The position numbers and the translations under genes are program-made. A DNA stretch of 26,669 nt. Origin: a virus. The notes beneath the pieces were generated by a model. The model had not been told where the DNA came from and ran no database searches. It saw only the letters and a list, made by a program, of their open reading frames with translations. Of this stretch, positions 1-7,046 are shown one piece after another (the first letter of the stretch is position 1; the number at the start of each line of letters is the position of its first letter). The stretch lies in IMG/VR virus record IMGVR_UViG_3300008259_000319, positions 1 to 26,669 of that record. One strand, written 5' to 3'.

Positions 1-1551
1 GCCACCAATAAATCCATAATCACAACTAGCAGTGTTTTGTCTTCCACCAACAACACTAGTACAACATCCACAAGATGTATTTGCAGTTCCTCCACCAACA
101 AAACTATAACAACCAATTGCGTTATTTGTTTGTCCCCCACCAATTGCAGAACCTTTAAACCTAGTTACATTTGAAGCTCCTCCATTTATACTACTATAAT
201 CACCGCTTGCTGTGTTTGAATAACCCCCTGTAATTACACTACTACATCCAGATAGGATATTAAAACCACCACCGCCGATTGTTGATGTTTGACCTGTTAT
301 GTTATTAAAAGTTCCACCAGCAATTATTGAGTCAATACCAACAATAACTTTATTTGCTCTTCCACCACCTATAGTACCACCATCAACTAAATTTGTATTT
401 TTACAACCACCAACTAATGTAGAGTAACACCCACTATTTGTGTTGCCGCTTCCAGAACCCAAAGTGCTATAATTACCTAAATTAGTATTATATACACCAC
501 CCAATATTGTTGATATATTTAATGTTGTATTATTAAAACCACCACCAATTGTCGCGTCGCCGCCACATATAGTATTACAATTTCCTCCCCCAATATTTGA
601 ACGTACCCCATTAATTTTATTACACTCCCCACCTGAAATTGTTGAGCTGCCACCATTTACTGTGTTTCCACGACCCCCGGATACTGTTGATGCTGTACCA
701 TACACTGTATTGATAGCACCCCCGCCGATAACACTTACATTTCCTTCAATTGTATTACAATATCCACCAGCGATTGTCTCTCCACCATAAAATACTAGAT
801 TTATTGAATTATAATTTCCCCCACCAATAGTTGATGTATAAACATCACCACTTGTATAATAGGAAGAAATAGTATTAAAAGATCCACCAGCAATTAAAGA
901 ACCATAAGAAATTCCGTCAGTTGTGTAAGATAAAACTGAATTGTAATTACCACCACCAATTACAGACCCATTTGGGTTACACCCTAATGATGATGTTTGA
1001 AGTTCAATTAGATTAGCCTCTCCACCATTAATTGTTGAAAATGGGTTTTGAATTGTATTTAATTGACCGTTTGTGATTGTTGAATACATATCGGTTACTG
1101 TATTCGCATTACCACCACCAATAAATGAGAAATCACCAAAAACATTGTTTTGTAAACCACCACCAATAAATGTAAATTGTTCATCCGTGGTATTACCAGA
1201 GCCACCAACAATTGTTGACACATCATCATTTGTTGTGTTATTTAGTCCACCACCAATAAAATTACCGCCTAAACCAAGTCCTTTTGATGATAAAATAATA
1301 TTATTACATCCACCACCGATTGTTAAGTAATTACAAAAAGAAAGTGTGTTTTTATAACCACCACTTATTGTTGATAGTGTAGAACCATCTATTGTGTTTT
1401 TATAACCACCACTTATTGTATTTATACTACCAATTGATGTATTGTTTGCACCACCACCAATTGTGTTTGAGTTGACACCACAAGAAGTATTAGCATACCC
1501 ACCAGAGACGGTTGAGTATGCGTCGTCTGATGTGTTATTTTGTCCACCACT
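1..1551 (-). repeat. Tandem ~45-48 bp coding repeats of the fiber
   Basis: About 33 degenerate units of 45-48 bp encode the G-G-x-x-N-T turns. Unit length is a multiple of three, so copy number can change by recombination without breaking the frame. At DNA level the units have diverged (CCACCACCAATT-like cores on the plus strand), which points to old duplications under selection for the protein pattern. Confidence 0.85.
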
Positions 1552-1791
1552 AACTACAGAATAATTACCATTTGCTTTTCCACCAACGTTTATTCGTTGT
1601 GTTGAGTCAGTCCCAATTCCTACTTCATACAAATCTGAAATACCATTTAAAATATAACTTTGTACTTGATTTAAAGGTGTGTGTTTTGTAACACCAGCTG
1701 GGTCTTGATAATTTACAATAGCAAATATATCATTTGGTGTGTAATCTACACATCCAACATAAGGTAATTGGGATATTTTTTTATTGGCCAT
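1..1791 (-). CDS. Glycine-rich repeat tail fiber protein (3' end beyond window)
   Basis: An open frame of 597 codons starts at ATG 1791 and reaches the left edge with no stop, so the C-terminus is missing. I checked every codon of this frame. The first ~75 residues (MANKKISQLPYVGCVDYTPN...) resemble the short anchoring segment seen at the start of many phage fibers. The rest is about 33 tandem units of 15-16 residues with the pattern S-x-I/V-x-G-G-x-x-N-T, like the stacked turns of YadA-type adhesin heads and other beta-roll fibers. This suggests an elongated, probably trimeric fiber contacting the host surface. It starts 5 nt after the gp25-like gene ends, which fits a baseplate-attached fiber. 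Cysteines are unusually frequent, often where the repeat has Gly after N-T-x-S. The receptor-binding end is not visible. Repeat structure is certain; the fiber role is inferred. Confidence 0.75.
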   Translation of the reverse strand, partial: MANKKISQLPYVGCVDYTPNDIFAIVNYQDPAGVTKHTPLNQVQSYILNGISDLYEVGIGTDSTQRINVGGKANGNYSVVSGGQNNTSDDAYSTVSGGYANTSCGVNSNTIGGGANNTSIGSINTISGGYKNTIDGSTLSTISGGYKNTLSFCNYLTIGGGCNNIILSSKGLGLGGNFIGGGLNNTTNDDVSTIVGGSGNTTDEQFTFIGGGLQNNVFGDFSFIGGGNANTVTDMYSTITNGQLNTIQNPFSTINGGEANLIELQTSSLGCNPNGSVIGGGNYNSVLSYTTDGISYGSLIAGGSFNTISSYYTSGDVYTSTIGGGNYNSINLVFYGGETIAGGYCNTIEGNVSVIGGGAINTVYGTASTVSGGRGNTVNGGSSTISGGECNKINGVRSNIGGGNCNTICGGDATIGGGFNNTTLNISTILGGVYNTNLGNYSTLGSGSGNTNSGCYSTLVGGCKNTNLVDGGTIGGGRANKVIVGIDSIIAGGTFNNITGQTSTIGGGGFNILSGCSSVITGGYSNTASGDYSSINGGASNVTRFKGSAIGGGQTNNAIGCYSFVGGGTANTSCGCCTSVVGGRQNTASCDYGFIGG

Positions 1792-1796
1792 TTTTA

Positions 1797-2258
1797 TTAA
1801 ATATTAATAATCACAAAATCACTTGAGTTGAATACCCCATTTGTGTTTTTGTAGTCAATTTTTATTTTTGCTGTATGTTCTTGTGTTGCAATATTTGGTG
1901 TTCTAAATTCTCTTTGTCCATTTTCATTTACATATGTTGTGTCTTGACTATTAATCTGTTCTGCGGCATCTGTAATTGATATATTTGTTATTAAAATACC
2001 TGGCATATATTTTTCAACTGAATCTCTAATTTCACTTTCAATTTCTGAAAATGTTGGTCCGTCTAACGGTTCAAAAATATATTCATAAAGTCTTGTACCA
2101 AAATCTGGAAGAAAATACCTTGTACCTTTTTTAGTTAGTAATAAATGTACTAAATTACTTCTAACCTCTTCTTCTCCCGTATCTGAAGCGTCTAAATATT
2201 TTCCAACGTATGAATCTACAAAAGGAAAATTAATACCATAAGTTATACCATCTGCCAT
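1797..2258 (-). CDS. 25: gp25-like baseplate wedge protein
   Basis: This 153-aa protein belongs to the GPW/gp25 family. It forms the inner baseplate ring and joins the wedge to the sheath in contractile tails. The family core is clear: V-R-S-N-L-V-H-L-L-L-T-K-K-G-T-R near residues 33-48, then P-D-F-G-T-R-L around 51-57, a short F-E-P-L turn corresponding to the EPR region, and an E-I-x-D-S-V-x-K-Y-x-P-G-I helix. T4 gp25 is 132 aa, so this is a normal length. The fiber gene follows after 5 nt. It is separated from the preceding DUF5522-like gene by a hairpin terminator, so it may have its own promoter in the AT-rich stretch 2259-2293. Family assignment is confident. Confidence 0.93.
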   Translation of the reverse strand: MADGITYGINFPFVDSYVGKYLDASDTGEEEVRSNLVHLLLTKKGTRYFLPDFGTRLYEYIFEPLDGPTFSEIESEIRDSVEKYMPGILITNISITDAAEQINSQDTTYVNENGQREFRTPNIATQEHTAKIKIDYKNTNGVFNSSDFVIINI

Positions 2259-2293
2259 ATCAAATAAATATATTGTTTTAATGTTTTATATAA

Positions 2294-2322
2294 ATAAAAA
2301 AATCACTACTTTCGCAGTGATT
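2294..2322 (-). terminator. Hairpin terminator after the DUF5522-like gene
   Basis: On the minus strand AATCACT pairs with AGTGATT (7 bp, 8-nt loop) and is followed by seven T. The stem includes the stop codon of the upstream small gene. Confidence 0.75.
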
Positions 2323-2533
2323 CTTTTAAGTTTGTATTACCTTTTTGGTAAAGTGGTTCGTAAGGACAATGCCTACAATTATTTCCACAACATTTACCTC
2401 TTTTCATATGGAAAGATTCTGTCATAACAATATTTCCAGAATCGTCTTTATAAAAGTCGGGTTCAGGAGATTTTTTAGTTGTCTCCTGAGCATATAACTG
2501 TTGTACCCGATCTTTTGATGCGTTTACCGTCAT
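2306..2533 (-). CDS. DUF5522-like small cysteine-rich protein
   Basis: This 75-aa protein has the motif K-R-G-K-C-C-G-N-N-C-R-H-C-P-Y at residues 44-58, preceded by an acidic stretch and V-M-T-E-S-F-H. This matches the DUF5522 signature (CCGxxCRHCPY) as I remember it, a family found in Bacteroidetes and also as a small eukaryotic protein. Four clustered cysteines and a histidine suggest metal binding, but the function is unknown. It lies alone between two hairpin terminators, downstream of the HNH gene and upstream of the gp25-like gene. In a phage it is probably an acquired host gene or a small regulator. Family recognition is fairly sure; no role is claimed. Confidence 0.75.
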   Translation of the reverse strand: MTVNASKDRVQQLYAQETTKKSPEPDFYKDDSGNIVMTESFHMKRGKCCGNNCRHCPYEPLYQKGNTNLKESLRK

Positions 2534-2559
2534 TTTAGTTAGTTTTTCTTTGGTTATAA

Positions 2560-2589
2560 AACGCTAACAAAACTTGGTATGTTAGCGTT
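2560..2589 (-). terminator. Hairpin terminator after the HNH gene
   Basis: A perfect 9-bp inverted repeat (AACGCTAAC / GTTAGCGTT) with a 12-nt loop lies just past the HNH stop. On the minus strand it runs into TTTTAT. The T run is short, so efficiency may be modest. Confidence 0.65.
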
Positions 2590-2592
2590 ACA

Positions 2593-3204
2593 TTATTTCC
2601 CCAACTTGCTTTCATAATATTTTGTGTTTAAACCCCATTTAAATTCATCAATTTTTTTAAAATCAAAATCAACTAATTTATTATTTTTTGTTATTTGATT
2701 ACATAAGAAAATAAACATTTCTTGATCAAAAATATTTTTCATAATATTAACTATTTTGTGTACCCATTGGACATTACCAACGACGTAGCCTTTTTTACTG
2801 TCAATTCTATCTAAAGATGCGGTATAGGATTTGTCGTCCCACCTTTTTGGTAATGTTATTTCAAGACCAGAAAGTGAACACTTACGTTTTTGTTTGATAT
2901 ATAAATCATAAATAAAATCTTTAGTTAAATCAAACTCAAGATTTCTTCTAAATGCTCTTTTTGATGTTTTACTTTTTGTTATATTAAACCATAAATCACC
3001 ATTTATTCCACCTTCTTTTTTAATTCTATTTTTACAACCGCAAGACATTATATTACCACGACGTAAGTGTGTTCCAAAAACTTCCGTTTTATTACCACAC
3101 TCACATTCACACCCATATTTTATGTGTCCATTTTTATTCTTTTGTAGTTCTTCAATTACTTTAAGTTTTCCAAAAAATTTACCAATCATTTCAATTTTTT
3201 TCAT
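2593..3204 (-). CDS. Freestanding HNH homing-type endonuclease with zinc finger
   Basis: This 203-aa protein has two parts. The N-terminal ~60 residues form a cysteine module (C32-x-C34-x-C36-G and S-C55-G-C57) typical of DNA-binding domains in phage homing endonucleases. The C-terminal part carries an HNH-like core: C109-S-L-S-G, then S-L-D-R-I-D-S-K-K-G-Y at 130-140 and G-N-V-Q-W-V at 143-148. Such enzymes cut DNA at a target site and spread their own gene by repair. It sits just downstream of the ribonucleotide reductase gene, a common neighbourhood for homing elements, and is flanked by two terminators, as expected for an inserted single-gene unit. The reductase itself is uninterrupted, so this is not intron-encoded. 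The target is unknown. Confidence 0.85.
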   Translation of the reverse strand: MKKIEMIGKFFGKLKVIEELQKNKNGHIKYGCECECGNKTEVFGTHLRRGNIMSCGCKNRIKKEGGINGDLWFNITKSKTSKRAFRRNLEFDLTKDFIYDLYIKQKRKCSLSGLEITLPKRWDDKSYTASLDRIDSKKGYVVGNVQWVHKIVNIMKNIFDQEMFIFLCNQITKNNKLVDFDFKKIDEFKWGLNTKYYESKLGK

Positions 3205-3247
3205 ATTTCACAAGTATTTATTATTATATATAAATATAATGTGAAAT

Positions 3248-3289
3248 AAAAAAAGTAAGAAACTTTTAATAAATTCCTTACTTTTTTTT
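3248..3289 (-). terminator. Hairpin terminator after ribonucleotide reductase
   Basis: A 12-bp stem (AAAAAAAGTAAG / CTTACTTTTTTT) with a 17-nt loop lies 4 nt beyond the reductase stop. The A and T tracts make it work-like in both directions. It probably ends the replication operon. Confidence 0.75.
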
Positions 3290-3292
3290 ATA

Positions 3293-5152
3293 TTAAACAA
3301 TCTCACATCCCGACGCACCACAAGCGATTTCTCCACTTAAATCGGTGTTATCCTGTAATTCAATTACTTTAGTTAAGTCAATATTAGTCAATGTTCTAAC
3401 TAATTTTTCATACTCTTCTTTTGAACAATCGGTAAAAGGTGCTTGGGTATAAGTACCTCCGTTGAAAGGCAAGACCGATAAGCCATTGTAAAATTTTCTA
3501 TTTTTCCACATCCAATCACCTACTAAGTCCCACTCATCTTCTTTAATTGAAACTGTTGCTGAAACGTTATGTGAATTTTGTCCGCCTCTATGTCCTGGTT
3601 TAATCCACTCTTGAGATACTTTTTTTACTCTTTCAAGCATTTGAAACACAGACTCGTATCTTAAAATTGACCCTTCTGGTGACATTTGTGGTATTGTAAT
3701 TACCGCGGTATCGTGTGGACGGAAATACTCATCTTCAACTAATTCTGGGTGATTAATCGCAAGATATGAATAAATCGCTTCATTTTTTCCAACTCTAATT
3801 CTTCTTAAATAGAAGTCATTATGCCAAGCGTGAATACCAGATGATGTACCTAAAACCAATGATGATGTACCAGATGGTTTAACGGTTGTTGTACGAGCAG
3901 CTTTATTAATCCCAATTAAATTTGCAACTCTTTCATTTTCTTCTTTAACGGCTTCAGCAGCTGCTTTCATATCATAACCTAATACAACACCAGAACCAAT
4001 ACCGGTCATTCCAACACCAATAAGTGCGTCTTTTTCAGTTGTTCTTTTCCACACATCTCTCAAATAATGAAAGTCAGTATATCCTGCTTGTAATGTTCCA
4101 ATGAACGCAGCACCTTTAACTCTTTTTTCAAAGTCTTCTTGTGAGTCAATATCTGAAGCATTAACCTCACATAGATTACAGAATTGGTATGGACGTAAAC
4201 CAATTTCACAACAAGGATTTGTTCCCCAATCTTTATCATTTGATAAATAAATTCCTGGTTCACCAGCCCCAGATAACTCAATTCGTTTCCAAAGACTCAT
4301 AAAATATTCTTGTGTTATTTTATGTCTTAATAGAACTGCTGAATTATTTGCACGACCTCTTTGTGGGTTTGATTCCCACCAATTTCCAGATTTACAAGAA
4401 ATCATTTCATCATCATCAGCTGAGAATAATGAGATAAGTGCTGCTCTTCTGATTCCACCCGCTAATACTGCGTCAGCAATATGACATACAATGTCGTGAG
4501 TCTCAATTGGTGTTAATTTATCACCATCGTTTTTGTTTTCCAAAACCTTTGTAATATGATGAATACAATCTTTTAATGGTTGAGGTCCTGGTGCCTTTCC
4601 TCCTGATGTTACAAGGTTTGCCCCTTTTTGTCTAATATCTGAAAAATCAAATATTGGTGTTGATGCTTTGTAACCTAAATAAGACTCCATCAATACTTTA
4701 ATAGCATCAGCCCATCCTTCAATAGAATCTCCAATAAGGTATCTTCTTGTTCTTGTTGGGTTTGGTTTTTTAATTTCTGGTAGTTTATCTACGTGATGTC
4801 TTTGTACTGAAAACCCTACTCCAGTTCCACCTAATAACAAAAACATTGTTTCTGAAAATGCGTCTGTGTGGTCTATCGGTAAATAAGCACAGTTATAAAC
4901 TCTGTTTGGTGAAATCTCAATTGGTTTACCACCAAATTGTAATGATCTCATAGATGGAAGAATTTTTTTATCGTATACCATTTTATATACTTCTTCTATC
5001 TGGTCTTTAATGTTTGGGTATTTTTTTTGGTGCATTTCTTTATTTCTTGTCACCAATTCTTCCCAAGTTTCCCTTCTATTTAGTTCAGGGACAAATTTAG
5101 CGTATTTCATATAGACTGTAATATCGCTCAATATTTTTTGTGAAATATCCAT
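3293..5152 (-). CDS. nrdJ: Class II (adenosylcobalamin-dependent) ribonucleotide reductase, monomeric type
   Basis: This 619-aa enzyme converts ribonucleotides to deoxyribonucleotides for phage DNA synthesis. The active-site layout fits the Lactobacillus leichmannii-type reductase. C88 (YNCAY) and C325 would be the redox pair. N312, C314 and E316 in NPCCE would be the radical cysteine and its partners; C325 lies 11 residues after C314, the spacing I recall for the family. P-S-G-T-S-S at 426-431 and G-I-H-A-W-H fit the phosphate-binding region, and R-A-N-N-S-A-V fits the specificity site. The C-terminal C611-x4-C616 pair matches the reducing tail of monomeric class II enzymes. No small radical subunit gene is nearby, which supports class II and dependence on host B12. 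It is shorter than the ~739-aa Lactobacillus enzyme. It starts 26 nt after the helicase C-terminal ORF. Confidence 0.92.
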   Translation of the reverse strand: MDISQKILSDITVYMKYAKFVPELNRRETWEELVTRNKEMHQKKYPNIKDQIEEVYKMVYDKKILPSMRSLQFGGKPIEISPNRVYNCAYLPIDHTDAFSETMFLLLGGTGVGFSVQRHHVDKLPEIKKPNPTRTRRYLIGDSIEGWADAIKVLMESYLGYKASTPIFDFSDIRQKGANLVTSGGKAPGPQPLKDCIHHITKVLENKNDGDKLTPIETHDIVCHIADAVLAGGIRRAALISLFSADDDEMISCKSGNWWESNPQRGRANNSAVLLRHKITQEYFMSLWKRIELSGAGEPGIYLSNDKDWGTNPCCEIGLRPYQFCNLCEVNASDIDSQEDFEKRVKGAAFIGTLQAGYTDFHYLRDVWKRTTEKDALIGVGMTGIGSGVVLGYDMKAAAEAVKEENERVANLIGINKAARTTTVKPSGTSSLVLGTSSGIHAWHNDFYLRRIRVGKNEAIYSYLAINHPELVEDEYFRPHDTAVITIPQMSPEGSILRYESVFQMLERVKKVSQEWIKPGHRGGQNSHNVSATVSIKEDEWDLVGDWMWKNRKFYNGLSVLPFNGGTYTQAPFTDCSKEEYEKLVRTLTNIDLTKVIELQDNTDLSGEIACGASGCEIV

Positions 5153-5178
5153 TTTTTATTAATTTAATTATTTTTATT

Positions 5179-6099
5179 TTATGATTTTTTTTCTTGTTCT
5201 CTTTGTTGTCTTTTTTCCAACAATTCTTTAACTCTTAACCTTTGTCTTTCTTCTTTTTGTTCTTCTAAACCTAAAAATGTAGTTGTGGATTCAGTATCAA
5301 TTTCAATCATCGCATTATCAAATTTACAATTTTCAAACACCACACCGTCATCTCCAATACGAGACTTGGTAATTGCTATTGTGGCTAATTTCATTTCTTT
5401 TTGTTGTAATGTCTTTGCTACTGAAATAATAACGTGTCCTACTTGTGCCTTCTTAATTGAGCCGCCCATTTGGTCTGTTGTAACAACTTCCGATGAAATA
5501 GAAGCTCTATTTCCCTGTGTTGCCGTCCAACCAGCAATGTTTAATTCGTGACACATAGCTTCAAATCCTCTCATTACAGATCCTTCACTTTTCCACTCAT
5601 CCCCTAGGTTTTTATCTGGAACAACACAATCAATGTAATCTAAAACAACCATATCTATTTTAACACCATCTGCAATCATCTTTCTAATTTCATTCTTAAT
5701 TTGCAACATAGTTTTTGTGTCAGAAGGTAGTTTTTTCAAGATTAACTCATTTGGCATTGTTTCCTTGATTTCTGTTACTTTAGTCATCACCTCATCCTTT
5801 TTTTCTGACAATTCGTCAGGGTGAATCTTTGTCCAGAGAGTAAAATGTTTTCTCTGTATCACTTTTGGGTTGTCTTCAAAAAATACTTGAAGAACGTTAA
5901 ATCCTAGGTTAAACGCGTGGTTTGAAATCTTTGTTAGGATAGTTGACTTTCCTACACCTGTTGGTGCTAGTATTACACCAATTTCCCCTTTTGCTAATCC
6001 TCCTTTTAACAGTCTATCAATCCCTGGTATTCCCATTGGAATTGGGTGTCTATAGTCGTCATCCAAGACTTGGTCTAGGTTTGAAAAGACATCTAACAT
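5179..6099 (-). CDS. 41: Replicative DNA helicase, C-terminal RecA-type domain (split gp41/DnaB)
   Basis: This 306-aa ORF is the motor half of a DnaB/T4 gp41-type hexameric fork helicase. It has Walker A A-P-T-G-V-G-K-S-T (45-53), a catalytic E in V-F-F-E-D (75), Walker B V-V-L-D-Y-I-D (151-157), the DnaB-like T-Q-G-N-R motif (194-198) and an arginine-finger-like K-S-R-I-G-D-D-G (245-252). The tail is a charged coiled coil. The N-terminal domain lies in a separate ORF just upstream in another frame. Frame-consistent codons continue upstream of this ATG to 6150 (reading R-I-R-D-A-L-L-V-G-S), so the true coding region probably begins before the ATG. Both ORFs plus the linker give about 460 residues, close to T4 gp41. 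Confidence 0.88.
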   Translation of the reverse strand: MLDVFSNLDQVLDDDYRHPIPMGIPGIDRLLKGGLAKGEIGVILAPTGVGKSTILTKISNHAFNLGFNVLQVFFEDNPKVIQRKHFTLWTKIHPDELSEKKDEVMTKVTEIKETMPNELILKKLPSDTKTMLQIKNEIRKMIADGVKIDMVVLDYIDCVVPDKNLGDEWKSEGSVMRGFEAMCHELNIAGWTATQGNRASISSEVVTTDQMGGSIKKAQVGHVIISVAKTLQQKEMKLATIAITKSRIGDDGVVFENCKFDNAMIEIDTESTTTFLGLEEQKEERQRLRVKELLEKRQQREQEKKS

Positions 6100-6134
6100 T
6101 GATGTGTCTTTTGAACCAACAAGTAATGCGTCTC

Positions 6135-6560
6135 TTATTCTTCTAGAGTATCATAGTTTTCAAACTCACCTCCGTCTATAATTTTTTGAGCCTTTTTCAT
6201 TACTTTCTGTAACTCTTGTTGTTTACAGAATTTAAGTGCCTTTTCTTGTACGAAATCCGCTCCGTCGATAGGTGCAGACTTGATTTTCTTAACGGTATCA
6301 AGTACAACCTTAACGGCAGTTTCTTGTTGTAATTCGGATTTTGCGACTTGTTCTAGGGTGTCAAATGATGGTGTATGTTCATACTTTGTATAGTACTCTT
6401 TTATCATTTGAATGATTATTTTAAAATACTTGTTTTCAAAATAATTGTTTTCAATTACCTCAATAATTGAGTGTGAAAAGTCTTTGTCTACAATGATTTG
6501 GTTAAGTAATTGTATTTGAAAATTGTTACCAAGATATTCAAAGTTTTTGTTTGTCGCCAT
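6135..6560 (-). CDS. Replicative DNA helicase, N-terminal domain ORF (split gp41/DnaB)
   Basis: This 141-aa, mostly helical ORF resembles the N-terminal collar domain of DnaB/gp41 helicases, which drives hexamer assembly and partner contacts. It begins E-Y-L-G-N-N-F-Q-I-Q-L-L-N-Q-I-I, a start often seen in such domains. It includes a T-P-S-F-D-T-L segment near residues 63-69, like those before the last helices of the domain. It ends at TAA 6135-6137. The motor domain continues in the -1 frame, and the two frames overlap only at 6135-6150. The assignment rests on position, size and general resemblance, so it is weaker than that of the motor ORF. Confidence 0.72.
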   Translation of the reverse strand: MATNKNFEYLGNNFQIQLLNQIIVDKDFSHSIIEVIENNYFENKYFKIIIQMIKEYYTKYEHTPSFDTLEQVAKSELQQETAVKVVLDTVKKIKSAPIDGADFVQEKALKFCKQQELQKVMKKAQKIIDGGEFENYDTLEE

Positions 6561-6593
6561 AATTTTTCTTCTTATCAGTAAAGATAAATACTA

Positions 6594-7043
6594 CTAGTTT
6601 TGAATAAATTGTGGATAAAAATAATTAAATTTTCTACCTGAAAAAATGTCAGTAAGCTCCGACAATATAGTTTTCAGCTTTGGGCGTAGGTCTACGGTAT
6701 ATCTGACCTTTGGTGGGTATACTTTTGCATCAAATGACCTCTGACAAATTGTCATATTCTCAACCTTAATATATAGGTTAAAAATTTCGTCACCTTCTGT
6801 TATGGATGTGTTTAACACTTCCGGGTTTTCCATAATTTCATATTGGTTTTCCAACATATAAACTACGGATCTCATTTTTAAATCGTATTGTAGTTCATTA
6901 CAAAACGACCTAATGTAATCATAAAAATCTTCAGATTTGTGTGCTGTTTTATTGAAACCTTTGACATTAAAATATCGTTGTACAACAATATTGTCATTAC
7001 ACATTAAAAGAAATTCTACTTTTGTTACTTCTTGTTCTCTCAT
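6594..7043 (-). CDS. Unknown phage protein in replication operon
   Basis: I do not recognise this 149-aa protein. It starts 4 nt after the RNase H stop and ends 33 nt before the helicase N-terminal ORF, so it is expressed with replication genes. Its start (V-E-F-L-L-M-C-N-D-N-I-V-V-Q-R-Y-F-N-V) looks like two beta strands. The middle has helical segments rich in Glu and Tyr, and the end has P-P-K-V-R-Y-T-V-D-L-R-P-K. There is no signal peptide or membrane segment. Position suggests a helicase accessory or loading role, but it does not look like T4 gp59. That role is only a guess from context. Confidence 0.8.
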   Translation of the reverse strand: MREQEVTKVEFLLMCNDNIVVQRYFNVKGFNKTAHKSEDFYDYIRSFCNELQYDLKMRSVVYMLENQYEIMENPEVLNTSITEGDEIFNLYIKVENMTICQRSFDAKVYPPKVRYTVDLRPKLKTILSELTDIFSGRKFNYFYPQFIQN

Positions 7044-7046
7044 TTT

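Noticed and set aside
1073-1330. Plus-strand proline-rich ORF
   Set aside because: It is the antisense of the fiber's Gly-Gly repeats (GGT/GGA read as ACC/TCC) and has no start context.
1-1551. Possible CRISPR-like or non-coding repeat array
   Set aside because: The repeats are multiples of three, diverged at DNA level, and keep one open protein frame with a constant G-G-x-x-N-T pattern; there are no identical repeats with unique spacers.
2593-3204. HNH gene as part of a group I intron
   Set aside because: Neither flanking gene is split, and terminators on both sides suit a freestanding gene.
4060-4281. Minus-strand 73-aa ORF inside the reductase gene
   Set aside because: It lies wholly within conserved reductase coding sequence in another frame.
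3293-5152. Intron or intein in the reductase
   Set aside because: All expected motifs occur in order in one uninterrupted 619-codon frame, with no extra splicing blocks.
6594-7043. T4 gp59 helicase loader
   Set aside because: The predicted mix of strands and helices and the sequence show no resemblance to the all-helical gp59; only the position suggests it.
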